A stretch of DNA of 10,110 bases from Clostridia bacterium (GTDB lineage Bacteria > Bacillota_A > Clostridia > Oscillospirales > Butyricicoccaceae), in assembly GCA_017548175.1 (NCBI GenBank), contig JAFYMZ010000174.1, positions 1 to 10,110 of the forward strand, written 5' to 3'. The position numbers and the translations under genes are program-made. Below the pieces are notes generated by a model. That model saw only the letters and a list, made by a program, of their open reading frames with translations. It made no database searches and had not been told where the DNA came from. Positions 1-7,025 of the stretch are shown here, one piece after another. Within the stretch, counting starts at the first letter, position 1. Every line of letters starts with the position of its first letter.

Positions 1-1
1 C

Positions 2-1096
2 CTCTCCGCGTCCTTTGTCCACGGACAGACCCAGGCTTATGCCAAACTGGGGCATCGGGTGCGTGTGATCATCCCGGTGGCGGTGGGCAAACCCGGGCCG
101 GAGGGCAAGCGCTTCGGCCCTGCCGTCTTGCGCCGTGAGGCCGATGGGGTAGAGTTGTACTATGTGCGCTATGTGACCCTGTCCCGCTACGGCACCCGCT
201 GGTTCAATCATACCGCGGCCTGCGCCGCGGTGGGGGCGTGTTTGGGAACGATCCTGCGTGATTTTGCGCCGCAGGTGATCCACGCCCATACCTTGGGCTT
301 TGACACGCGCATCGGCGCGTGGCTCAAGCAGCGCTTGGGCATCCCCTTGGTGGTCACCACCCACGGCTCCGATGCCTCCGTGCCCTATGAACAGGGCGAT
401 CTGGCCTTTTTACGAAAGCACTGCGACTTGGCGGACACCGTGGTGGCCGTCAGTTCCGAGCTGGCGGAAAAAGTGCGCGCCTGCGGCACCCGGACCCCCG
501 TGCAGGTGATCCTCAACGGCTTCCGCCTGCATCACGTGCCGGCCGCTGCGGAAAAAGCGCCGGTGTCTCTCATTCAGGTGGGCAACCTGCAGGAACAAAA
601 GCGGGTGCACATTACCATCGAGGCATTTTCCCGTTTGCTGTGGGGCTATCCCCGGGCGACCCTTACCATTGTAGGCAGCGGCCCCCAACGCGAAGCGCTG
701 GAGGCGCAATGCCGCCAGCTGGGCATCGAGAAGCAGGTGACCTTTACCGGCCGCCTGCCCAATGACCAAACACTGGAACAAATGGCCAAAGCGCAGTTTT
801 TCGTGATGCCCAGCGTCCGCGAAGGCTTTGGCATCGTATACGCCGAGGCCATGGCCTGCGGCTGCGTAGCCATCGGAACGGAAGGCGAGGGCATCGCCGA
901 CCTGATTCGTTCGGGCGAAAACGGCTATCTGGTGCCGCCCGATGATCCGGAGGCCATCGTAGAAACCGTCACGGCCTGTCTGCAGCAGCCGGAAAAAAAC
1001 CAAACCATTGCCGAGGCCGGCCGCAAGGCGGCGCTGCAATTGACTTGGGAACGCAATGCACAGGCCTATTGCAATCTGATGGAGAGGATGGTATGA
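2..1096 (+). CDS. GT4-family glycosyltransferase, 5' end cut by window edge
   Basis: Likely transfers a sugar from a nucleotide-sugar donor to a lipid-linked glycan on the cytoplasmic face of the membrane. The frame is open from base 2, and the first visible residues (LSASFVHGQTQAYAKLGHRV) match the usual GT-B N-terminal helix ahead of a 'GHxVxVIIP' strand. The GTG at 59 is therefore internal, and only about 15-20 residues should be missing. Visible length is 364 residues. The GT4 donor-site signature is present: EGFGIVYAE (EX7E, visible residues 274 and 282) followed by a glycine-rich segment. A 'VGNLQEQK' strand-loop with the phosphate-contacting Lys (about residue 200) and 'TIVGSGP' also fit. 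The stop overlaps the start of the next gene (ATGA), so the two are translationally coupled. The neighbours, a ligase/polymerase-like protein and a flippase, place it in surface polysaccharide synthesis. The sugar and acceptor cannot be read from sequence. Confidence 0.93.
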   Translation, partial: LSASFVHGQTQAYAKLGHRVRVIIPVAVGKPGPEGKRFGPAVLRREADGVELYYVRYVTLSRYGTRWFNHTAACAAVGACLGTILRDFAPQVIHAHTLGFDTRIGAWLKQRLGIPLVVTTHGSDASVPYEQGDLAFLRKHCDLADTVVAVSSELAEKVRACGTRTPVQVILNGFRLHHVPAAAEKAPVSLIQVGNLQEQKRVHITIEAFSRLLWGYPRATLTIVGSGPQREALEAQCRQLGIEKQVTFTGRLPNDQTLEQMAKAQFFVMPSVREGFGIVYAEAMACGCVAIGTEGEGIADLIRSGENGYLVPPDDPEAIVETVTACLQQPEKNQTIAEAGRKAALQLTWERNAQAYCNLMERMV

Positions 1097-2460
1097 TGCA
1101 GAACCTGCTGATTCGCAGTATGCTGGCGCCGATGGGACGCCTTGCCGCCAAGGTCCATGACCGGGTGCGCGAAGGCGTGTTCCTGCTGTCGGCGGTGGCA
1201 CTCTTTTTACCCTGCCTGCTGCAGCCCCGGCTGTTCCCCGGCGCACCGTATATTCTGGTGTTCGCTTGGGGCTGCCTGTGGACCGGTATGCTCATCCTGT
1301 CCGTCCTGCCGGAAACCCTCCGCCCCATCCGCGTCAACAAGCCGATGTTCGCGGTGTGGGTGGCCTTTGGTCTGCTGGTGCTGATCTCCGCGCTGCGGTT
1401 TAATACCGACTGGCTGTCCGAAGCCATCGTGGTGCTGATTATCGTGCCGGTGCTCAGTCTTGTCTGGGGCAATTGCGACTGCAAGCGCATCTTTTTCCTG
1501 TTGCGCCGCGCCTGTATCTGCACCTTTGTGGCCTATGTGATACTGTCTGCGCTGCTGGTGCCCATCGGCTCCCGTCAGTACGGCGGTCTGATCCCTAACG
1601 TCAACGGCGCTGCCATGTATCTGTCGCTGGTGTTTGCCTGTCTGCTGGTGGAGTGTATAAGTCCCTGTACCTGCAAGATCCGCCGCGGTGTGACCCTGCT
1701 GCTGACGGGTATGTGCTTTGCGCTTATCTTTTATACCAATTCCCGTACCGGCCAGTTGGCCGCCATCCTTTCGGTGCTGGTCGTCTTTGCCGTGCTGGCA
1801 CTGGCCCAACGCCGTGCATTTCCGCGTCGCGGCCTGCTGCAGCTCATCTGTTTGGTGATGGCCGTGGCCGTGATGCTGCCCGTTACGGTGTACATCATCC
1901 GGGGCGGCAATTTGGCAGGTGCAGCGCTGCAAGAATTGATTGGTTCGGGAACCGAAGTGCCGCCCGACGGTGACGGGACCCAACTCCCCAATCTGGATTC
2001 CTTCTTAGACTATACCGGTGATAAATTGCAGACCGGAGACAAAGACCTGAATGCCATTTCCACCGGCCGGATCAACATCTGGAAGGTCTATCTGCAGGAG
2101 AGTACCCTGTTCGGCACCGGAAAGGAAGAACGTCTGTGGATCGAATCCCGCGATGAGTATTATGTCACCGCCCATATGACGCTGCTTACTTATGCCTTCC
2201 GTCACGGCTTCGTCAGCGCGCTGCTGTTTTTGGTGTTTAATCTGCTCAGCGGCATCCGTGCTATCCGTTATGCGCTGGCGCACGCCGGTGAAGCGTGGGC
2301 AATGTTCCCCCTTGCGGTGACGGTGACCTTTGGTGCACTGTCCGTGCTGGCGTCGGTGAATACGCCCTTCAGTTATATGGTCACCATTTATTATTACTTT
2401 GTGCAGGCCCCGCTGTTTGTAAAAGAATCCCCCGTTCTGCCGGCGGACTGCGAAGAATGA
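1093..2460 (+). CDS. O-antigen ligase/Wzy-like polysaccharide membrane protein
   Basis: A 455-residue polytopic membrane protein with about 12 hydrophobic segments and one large hydrophilic loop (about residues 270-365), the layout of Wzy polymerases and WaaL-type ligases, which join undecaprenyl-linked glycans outside the membrane. Family-like features: PNVNGAA (168-174), NSRTG (216-220, Arg218), TGRINIW in the large loop (324-330, Arg326), and His361 in TAHMTLLTYAFRHG just before the next helix. Conserved arginines and this loop histidine are typical catalytic-site positions in the superfamily. The ATG at 1093 is chosen because GGAGAGG (1081-1087) sits 5 nt upstream and the start overlaps the previous stop. 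An in-frame TTG at 1045 is longer but has no such support; ATG at 1096 is also possible. The loop is acidic and rich in Gly, Asp and Thr (285-320). Polymerase and ligase cannot be told apart from sequence alone. Confidence 0.85.
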   Translation: MMQNLLIRSMLAPMGRLAAKVHDRVREGVFLLSAVALFLPCLLQPRLFPGAPYILVFAWGCLWTGMLILSVLPETLRPIRVNKPMFAVWVAFGLLVLISALRFNTDWLSEAIVVLIIVPVLSLVWGNCDCKRIFFLLRRACICTFVAYVILSALLVPIGSRQYGGLIPNVNGAAMYLSLVFACLLVECISPCTCKIRRGVTLLLTGMCFALIFYTNSRTGQLAAILSVLVVFAVLALAQRRAFPRRGLLQLICLVMAVAVMLPVTVYIIRGGNLAGAALQELIGSGTEVPPDGDGTQLPNLDSFLDYTGDKLQTGDKDLNAISTGRINIWKVYLQESTLFGTGKEERLWIESRDEYYVTAHMTLLTYAFRHGFVSALLFLVFNLLSGIRAIRYALAHAGEAWAMFPLAVTVTFGALSVLASVNTPFSYMVTIYYYFVQAPLFVKESPVLPADCEE

Positions 2461-2464
2461 GCCA

Positions 2465-3868
2465 ATGAAAACATTTCTGAAAAAAATCGGCGGATTTTCC
2501 CTCGGCCCCATCCTCAGCGCCCTGTTGGGCCTGATCCTGGTGCCGGTGATCACCCGCTTTATCTCCCCCGAGGAATACGGCAAGGCCGGTATGTTTACCT
2601 TGGCCCAAGGTCTGTGCGCCATGGTGCTGTATCTGGGTCTGGACCAGGCCTATGCCCGGGAGTTTATGAAAAAAGACGTGCCCCGCGACCGCCTGCTGAG
2701 CAATGTGCTGCTGCTGCCGCTGCTGCTTTCGGCAGTGCTGGCGGTGGGACTGGTGGTGCTGCGCCGGCAGGTGAGCATGCTGTTGTTCTCCACCGCAGAC
2801 GAGGGCGTTGCCATCTGTCTGATGGCGCTGATGTTCCCCTTTATGGTGGTGCAGCACTTCGGTCTGATGAAGGTGCGTCTAGAGGAAAAGGGCCTGCAGT
2901 ACTCGCTCTTTTCCGTGATGCTGAAAACGTGGAATCTGCTGCTGGCAGTGAGCCTGCTGGTGCTGTTCGAAAAGAGCTTCCGCAGCGTGGTGTATGCCGC
3001 CGCTTTTGCCGAGATCCTCAACGGCATCCTGCTATATCTGGTGGCCTTCCGCGGCCTGTCCCTGTCGCTCAAGCACATCAGCCGCAGCCAGTTGTCCACC
3101 TTGCTGCGCTATGCGCTGCCGCTGATCCCGGCCACGCTGCTCAGTTGGATGCTGACCTCTATGGACAAGGTGATGCTGCGCTCCCTGTGCAGCTACACCG
3201 ATCTGGGTCTGTATACCGCCGCATTTAAGATCGTGTCGGTGCTGGGCATCGTGCAGACCTGCTTTACCACCATGTGGGTGCCCATCGCCTTCCGCTGGTA
3301 TGAGGAAAAGAAGGCCGACCGCTACTTCACAGCGGTGATGCGCGGCATCGCGGGGCTGATGAGCCTGATGTGCTTTGGCGTGCTGCTGTTCAAGGATGTG
3401 CTGGTCATCATTCTGGGCAGCGAGTTCGGCGCAGCCGTGCGCATCTTCCCGTTCCTGATGCTCTATCCCATCCTGTATACCATGTCCGAGACCACCGCTA
3501 TGGGCATCGCCTTTACCCGTCGTACCGAGTATAATATTCTGGTCTCTGTCCTGTCCGGCGGCGCAAACCTGCTGCTGAACCTGCTGCTCATCCCCAAACT
3601 GGGCGGCGTAGGCGCAGCCATCGCCACCGGCCTGTCCTACATCGTGTTCTTCTGCGCCCGTACGGTCATCTCCCGTCGGCTGTGGATCCGCTTCCCGGTG
3701 GGACAGTTTGCGGTGTATCTGGTACTGATTCTGGTCAACTGCGCGGCGCATACCGTGCTGACGGGGGTGTTGCCCTATGCCATCTCCGGCGCCAGCATCC
3801 TGCTGACCCTGCTGCTGAATATCCCCTTCGTCAAAGAGGCTCTGCAGCTCCTGCGCGAAATGAAATAA
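2465..3868 (+). CDS. Wzx-like oligosaccharide flippase (MOP/PST superfamily)
   Basis: A 467-residue integral membrane protein with about 12-14 hydrophobic segments along its whole length, the size and shape of polysaccharide-repeat flippases that move undecaprenyl-linked glycans across the cytoplasmic membrane. Family features: an N-terminal helix followed by TRFISPEEYGKAGMF (30-44), LGLDQAYAREF (57-67), and in the middle LPLIPATLLSW then SMDKVMLR (219-239) with a membrane-embedded acidic residue Asp234, followed by LGLYTAAFKI (247-256). The second half repeats the fold, with 'GGVGAAIATGLSYIV' typical of the C-terminal bundle. The start lies 4 nt after the preceding stop and has only a weak purine stretch upstream (GAAGAATGAG), so translation probably depends on ribosomes finishing the upstream gene. 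It is the last gene of the operon, ending just before a strong terminator. Confidence 0.9.
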   Translation: MKTFLKKIGGFSLGPILSALLGLILVPVITRFISPEEYGKAGMFTLAQGLCAMVLYLGLDQAYAREFMKKDVPRDRLLSNVLLLPLLLSAVLAVGLVVLRRQVSMLLFSTADEGVAICLMALMFPFMVVQHFGLMKVRLEEKGLQYSLFSVMLKTWNLLLAVSLLVLFEKSFRSVVYAAAFAEILNGILLYLVAFRGLSLSLKHISRSQLSTLLRYALPLIPATLLSWMLTSMDKVMLRSLCSYTDLGLYTAAFKIVSVLGIVQTCFTTMWVPIAFRWYEEKKADRYFTAVMRGIAGLMSLMCFGVLLFKDVLVIILGSEFGAAVRIFPFLMLYPILYTMSETTAMGIAFTRRTEYNILVSVLSGGANLLLNLLLIPKLGGVGAAIATGLSYIVFFCARTVISRRLWIRFPVGQFAVYLVLILVNCAAHTVLTGVLPYAISGASILLTLLLNIPFVKEALQLLREMK

Positions 3869-3881
3869 GTGCATAAAAACC

Positions 3882-3914
3882 AACGCGGTGCAGCATTTGC
3901 TGCACCGCGTTTTT
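3882..3914. terminator. Bidirectional intrinsic terminator
   Basis: A perfect 13-bp inverted repeat (3882-3894 with 3899-3911) encloses a 4-nt loop (ATTT). On the + strand it runs into TTTTT; on the - strand it is followed by GG and TTTTT. It lies between the flippase stop (3868) and the stop of the convergent acetyltransferase (3931), so it can end both transcripts. Confidence 0.93.
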
Positions 3915-3930
3915 CATTTGATGTATTCCG

Positions 3931-4821
3931 TTATGTCAAATAAGGGGCGTACAATGTATCTTCGGGCAGGCCAAGCTCCCGTGCTGCCTGACGCAGCGGC
4001 GCGGGGTTGATGATCCGGAAGAGTGCCGGCTGGCCGACCTTCACGTCGGCGTGGTCGCGGCAGCGCGCCAAGGTCGGCACGTCATAGCCCGACAGGCGCA
4101 CGCAAACCGGCTGCTGCAGTGTCCGCGCCAGCGCCTGAAACACTTCCGTTTCGCGACCCTCGTCCAAGGCAAACTCCTCCACGGCGCAGCCGCTGCGGCT
4201 GAGGGAAAGAAATCCCACCGGCACGCCATCGGCGCGGAACACCGAGATGGCCTCGCGGCTGCCGCTGCGCAGCGACAGGATAAAATCCTCCGGTGCGCGC
4301 CGGATGAAATCGCAGCGCTGCTCCGACCGTGCCTGCTGCAGGGGCACTTCTGCCGCCGTCATAGGGCAAAAGCGGTATTCGGCCTGCCCCACCGGCTGAA
4401 AGGTCAGCAGATATTCCACGCCGCAGCCCACATATCCCACGCGACCGTACCGCACGGGGTCGCCGTGCAGGTAACCCAGATCGCCGATCTCGTCGCAGAC
4501 CTCGTTGATCTTGTGCAGGATCTGCGTCATCACGCCGCGGTTACGATAGTTCTCGTGCACCGCCACGTTTCCGTTGCCGATCAGCCGGATGTGCCGGTCG
4601 CCGATCACATAGTCCAAGGGATACATCGCCGCCGTGCCCACCAGTTTGCCGTCTTCAAAGGCACCGATGTGGGATGCGGTGGTGTAGGGATTGGGCGCGG
4701 CAAACAAGCGGGGGAACAGACGGGAGAAATCGGTGACCCGACCGTTGGAGCGGCTGAATACGCCGTCCAGCAGATCCCGCAATTCGTAAAACTCTTCCGG
4801 ACGCAAAACGCGGATCTCCAT
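3931..4821 (-). CDS. Eis-like GNAT N-acetyltransferase
   Basis: A 296-residue protein with the GNAT fold, expected to move an acetyl group from acetyl-CoA to an amine on a protein or small molecule. The acetyl-CoA motif is seen after the VAVHENY strand: YRNRGVM (92-98), with the R-x-x-G core. The LIGNGNVAV strand (80-88) leads into it, and YLHGDPVRYGRVGYVGCG (117-134) resembles the Gly-Asp-x-x-Tyr-x-x-x-Gly-Tyr element of Eis-like proteins. It is shorter than mycobacterial Eis (about 400 residues), so a full C-terminal sterol-carrier-like domain is unlikely; residues 150-296 may form a second degenerate GNAT half. The start is supported by AAAGGAG (4830-4836) 8 nt upstream and by a sigma-A-like promoter. 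It is a single-gene unit, convergent with the polysaccharide operon and divergent from the lipoprotein gene. The substrate cannot be predicted. Confidence 0.88.
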   Translation of the reverse strand: MEIRVLRPEEFYELRDLLDGVFSRSNGRVTDFSRLFPRLFAAPNPYTTASHIGAFEDGKLVGTAAMYPLDYVIGDRHIRLIGNGNVAVHENYRNRGVMTQILHKINEVCDEIGDLGYLHGDPVRYGRVGYVGCGVEYLLTFQPVGQAEYRFCPMTAAEVPLQQARSEQRCDFIRRAPEDFILSLRSGSREAISVFRADGVPVGFLSLSRSGCAVEEFALDEGRETEVFQALARTLQQPVCVRLSGYDVPTLARCRDHADVKVGQPALFRIINPAPLRQAARELGLPEDTLYAPYLT

Positions 4822-4864
4822 AACACGCGCTCCTTTCGCGACAGAATGTCAGATTGGTATATTC

Positions 4865-4893
4865 ATCATAACACAGGGCGCGGAAACAGGCAA
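4865..4893 (-). promoter_or_regulatory. Candidate sigma-A promoter for the acetyltransferase
   Basis: Read on the - strand, TTGCCT (4888-4893) and TATGAT (4865-4870) are separated by exactly 17 nt, about 45 nt upstream of the acetyltransferase start. The -10 differs from TATAAT at one base and the -35 matches TTGACA at four. A short palindrome GACA-GAA-TGTC (4840-4850) lies just inside the expected transcript start. Confidence 0.6.
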
Positions 4894-4927
4894 CCGGGAT
4901 GGATGGGGAGAAACCGCGCGACGACCA

Positions 4928-4956
4928 TTGATTTTGTCCATTCCTTGTGGGATAAT
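4928..4956 (+). promoter_or_regulatory. Candidate sigma-A promoter for the lipoprotein gene
   Basis: TTGATT (4928-4933), a 17-nt spacer and GATAAT (4951-4956) give 4/6 and 5/6 matches to the consensus. It lies 30 nt before the lipoprotein ATG and just upstream of its GGGAGG ribosome binding site (4973-4978). It points away from the acetyltransferase promoter, so the 165-bp gap is a divergent promoter region. Confidence 0.7.
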
Positions 4957-4986
4957 ACAAGCAGATCAGAACGGGAGGCGTTCTTT

Positions 4987-6435
4987 ATGAAAAAATTACT
5001 GGCGATGCTGCTGGTTTTATTGCTGGTGTTTACCTTGGCGGGGTGTAACCCGTCGGGCGGCACCCAAGCGCCCGATGACGGCATGCAGGATTCTGGCGGT
5101 AACGGCACAGGAGATGGTGAGACCTCCGGAAATGAAAACAGTACTGTTGGCGGCTACGGCACCGGCGCAGACCTGTGGGTGCTGGATGCCACCGGCGGAG
5201 AGCAGGCCTTTGTGTTGCTGGAAAAAGAGGTGTTCGGCCACCCGGATGACGGCTCGTGGTGCTTTTGGAATGACGGCCGGCAGATGCTGGAGCGCTGGAT
5301 CCGAAACGAGACCACCGGTGAACTGTTGGTGACCCGTATGAAAAAGACGGCGGCGTGGGAAGACATCACCGCCGACATGCCGCTGACATGGTCTGTGCTG
5401 GAAGATGCCACCGATCGGGAACTGGTTGGCAAAACGGGCGCGGGTCGCTTGGAGACCCCTGCGTGGTTTTTGCAGAATATCGGTGTTGAGATGCAGGCGG
5501 ACTATGCGGTGACCGGCGCCATCTGGTATGACGCAGTGGATGGAATGACCTACGCCATGCTGTCGCTGGGGGACGGCGCGGTGCTGCGCGACCCGTATCC
5601 CGCCTTTTCGGTGGCGTCTCACACCAGTTTGGAGTTTACAACCTATGCGGAAGCGCTGCGGTTTTTGCAGCTACATAATTACCATGGCACCGCAGACGCC
5701 CCTGTTTTTGCACGTGTGGAGGCGGACGGAACGCAGACCATTCTGCAAATGACTGCCTTGGAGCAAGCGGTTTATTGCCGCTCCGGCACTGCCGATGATT
5801 TTACGGAAACCAGTTATCTGCCGGATAACACCATTCGCGTGCAGCGGAGCAAACACGTGATGGAGGGAAGCAATCGGGTAGAGTATACCTACGAGGGTGA
5901 CATCCTGGTGCAAAAACTCACCTATGATGGAAGCAACAATCTGCTGGAGTATTACGGCTATGACATCCAAGAGGACTGCACCCAACAGGACAAGTATCAA
6001 AACGGACAAGTGGTGTATTCCTATTTGGACAGCAAAACCGAGACGCGGGAGACTTGGTGCGAGGGCATGATCCGCACCATCAAGCGGTATGAAAAAAACA
6101 GCAAAACCACCACCACCAGCACCTATAAGTGCTTGCAAGAGGGGGAGAATACCCTTTGGTATATCCTGTCGCGCGAGGGTGAGTGGGGATATACCAAGTT
6201 CACCTATGTCAGCGAAGAATCGCCGTATCTGATCGAGTATGAAGATTACAGAACCCAATATGACGAGAAAGTGGTATGGAAACTGAACGGTACGGCTTGC
6301 AACGACTCTATGGACTATGTGGTTTCGCTGGAGCGCACCGTCAAGGGTGTGACCAAGTTCTATCGATTCGATCAGATTCCTTGGGGTACCGGCATGAGTT
6401 ATCCGCCCCACTTCCAGCACGAATTGAATCACTAA
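4987..6435 (+). CDS. Secreted lipoprotein of unknown function
   Basis: I do not recognise a family. The 482-residue product starts with a lipoprotein signal peptide: MKK, a leucine/valine-rich core, and the lipobox LAGC with the lipidated cysteine at residue 20. A linker rich in Gly, Asp, Ser, Thr and Asn follows (21-60), as in Gram-positive lipoproteins held away from the membrane. Residues 61-280 look like a mixed globular region with several Trp (WVLD, WCFWNDG, WIRNE). Residues 295-460 are rich in Tyr and charged residues, with loosely repeating strand-like units such as VEYTYEGD, QKLTYDGSNNLLEYYGYD and YTKFTYVSEE, recalling YD-type beta-repeats but without a clean consensus. The start is set by GGGAGG 8 nt upstream, a good promoter and the signal peptide; the frame stays open upstream to 4051 but that part is antisense to the acetyltransferase. 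GC falls from about 67% (5161-5220) to about 47% (6181-6240) by hand count. Confidence 0.9.
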   Translation: MKKLLAMLLVLLLVFTLAGCNPSGGTQAPDDGMQDSGGNGTGDGETSGNENSTVGGYGTGADLWVLDATGGEQAFVLLEKEVFGHPDDGSWCFWNDGRQMLERWIRNETTGELLVTRMKKTAAWEDITADMPLTWSVLEDATDRELVGKTGAGRLETPAWFLQNIGVEMQADYAVTGAIWYDAVDGMTYAMLSLGDGAVLRDPYPAFSVASHTSLEFTTYAEALRFLQLHNYHGTADAPVFARVEADGTQTILQMTALEQAVYCRSGTADDFTETSYLPDNTIRVQRSKHVMEGSNRVEYTYEGDILVQKLTYDGSNNLLEYYGYDIQEDCTQQDKYQNGQVVYSYLDSKTETRETWCEGMIRTIKRYEKNSKTTTTSTYKCLQEGENTLWYILSREGEWGYTKFTYVSEESPYLIEYEDYRTQYDEKVVWKLNGTACNDSMDYVVSLERTVKGVTKFYRFDQIPWGTGMSYPPHFQHELNH

Positions 6436-6438
6436 ATG

Positions 6439-6478
6439 AAAAGAATCGCAAAGGCGGACTGCCCTTGCGATTCTTTTT
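6439..6478. terminator. Intrinsic terminator after the lipoprotein gene
   Basis: A 12-bp perfect stem (6440-6451 with 6465-6476), one A-C mismatch, three more G-C pairs and a 5-nt loop (GGACT), running into TTTTT on the + strand, begin 3 nt after the lipoprotein stop. On the - strand the stem is followed by TTTT, so it may also back up termination of the convergent small membrane protein gene. Confidence 0.9.
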
Positions 6479-6495
6479 GGTGTGGGGATAAAAGG

Positions 6496-6518
6496 GACCG
6501 CTGCGGTTCGTAGCGGTC
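6496..6518 (-). terminator. Probable terminator for the DUF898-like gene
   Basis: GACCGCT (6496-6502) and AGCGGTC (6512-6518) form a 7-bp GC-rich stem with a 9-nt loop. Read on the - strand it follows the stop codon at 6531-6533 and is trailed by CCTTTTA, a short T tract. It is weaker than the neighbouring hairpin. Confidence 0.55.
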
Positions 6519-6530
6519 GCCGGTAGAGAT

Positions 6531-6848
6531 TTAGTTTGCAAACTCCGTGTGCTTGGTTTTCCACTGAATCATTTTGATTCTGACCCAGAAGGCGTAAATG
6601 CCAAGGGTAATGATCGTCAGTAAAAACCACTTGATCCAGTTGCCAAACAACTGCATTGCGGTGCCGGTGAATTTCAGTCTGTGGCCGTTAATGACGGTGT
6701 GTTTTGCCTCCCAGCGATAGATCATACAGATTGCCCAAGGATAGCAAATGCCGAGGGTGAAAATGGTGACAAGCCCGCCGAGGAGCGCCCAGAAAATCAG
6801 TTGAAACAGGCCGCCGTCGAAATAGGATTTTTCGGTTTGAACTTCCAT
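6531..6848 (-). CDS. Small YjgN/DUF898-like membrane protein
   Basis: A 105-residue membrane protein resembling the YjgN/DUF898 family, whose function is not established. It has hydrophobic segments at about 14-43 and 70-90 and the typical family phrases: TLGICYPW, 'NGHRLKFTGTAMQLFGNWIKW' broken at the loop, and TLGIYAFW. Two halves are recognisably duplicated 50 residues apart: TLGI..PW....RW..KHT (31-51) and TLGI..FW....QW..KHT (81-101). The ATG at 6848 is chosen because GGAGG (6856-6860) sits 7 nt upstream and the conserved fold begins soon after; a longer in-frame start at 6998 would add 50 residues without family character and run through the promoter. It is a single-gene unit between terminators and a divergent promoter. 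Its base composition, about 48% GC over 6541-6840 by hand count, is well below the following genes. Confidence 0.85.
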   Translation of the reverse strand: MEVQTEKSYFDGGLFQLIFWALLGGLVTIFTLGICYPWAICMIYRWEAKHTVINGHRLKFTGTAMQLFGNWIKWFLLTIITLGIYAFWVRIKMIQWKTKHTEFAN

Positions 6849-6890
6849 AAAGATGCCTCCAATATGTATTTGTTTACTGGGGATACTTAC

Positions 6891-6919
6891 ATTTTGAGGA
6901 CAAATCCGGCCGTTGTCAA
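6891..6919 (-). promoter_or_regulatory. Candidate promoter for the DUF898-like gene
   Basis: On the - strand a perfect TTGACA (6914-6919) is followed after 17 nt by CAAAAT (6891-6896), a 4/6 match to TATAAT, about 45 nt before the start codon. The perfect -35 and ideal spacing make it plausible; the -10 is weak. Confidence 0.55.
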
Positions 6920-7025
6920 CAAAGGGAGCATTTTGATTGCAGGTGCAAACGGCTTTTGACCGTATAAATCCTCTCCCAAATACAAACACTAACCCCACAA
7001 TTTGTAAAACGAGGGAGATTCAGAT

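Noticed and set aside
59..1096. GTG at 59 as the start of the glycosyltransferase.
   Set aside because: The frame is open to the window edge and the upstream residues complete the conserved N-terminal helix of GT4 enzymes, so the gene is truncated rather than starting here.
4051..4986. A long + strand open frame running antisense to the acetyltransferase and into the lipoprotein gene, which would give a 794-residue fusion.
   Set aside because: Its residues before 4987 are His/Arg/Ala-rich shadow sequence of a GC-rich gene, there is no ribosome binding site at its start, and the lipoprotein signal peptide, GGGAGG site and promoter mark the real start at 4987.
6849..6998. A 50-residue N-terminal extension of the DUF898-like protein.
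   Set aside because: It is not family-like, it runs through the predicted promoter, and GGAGG is correctly placed for the ATG at 6848.
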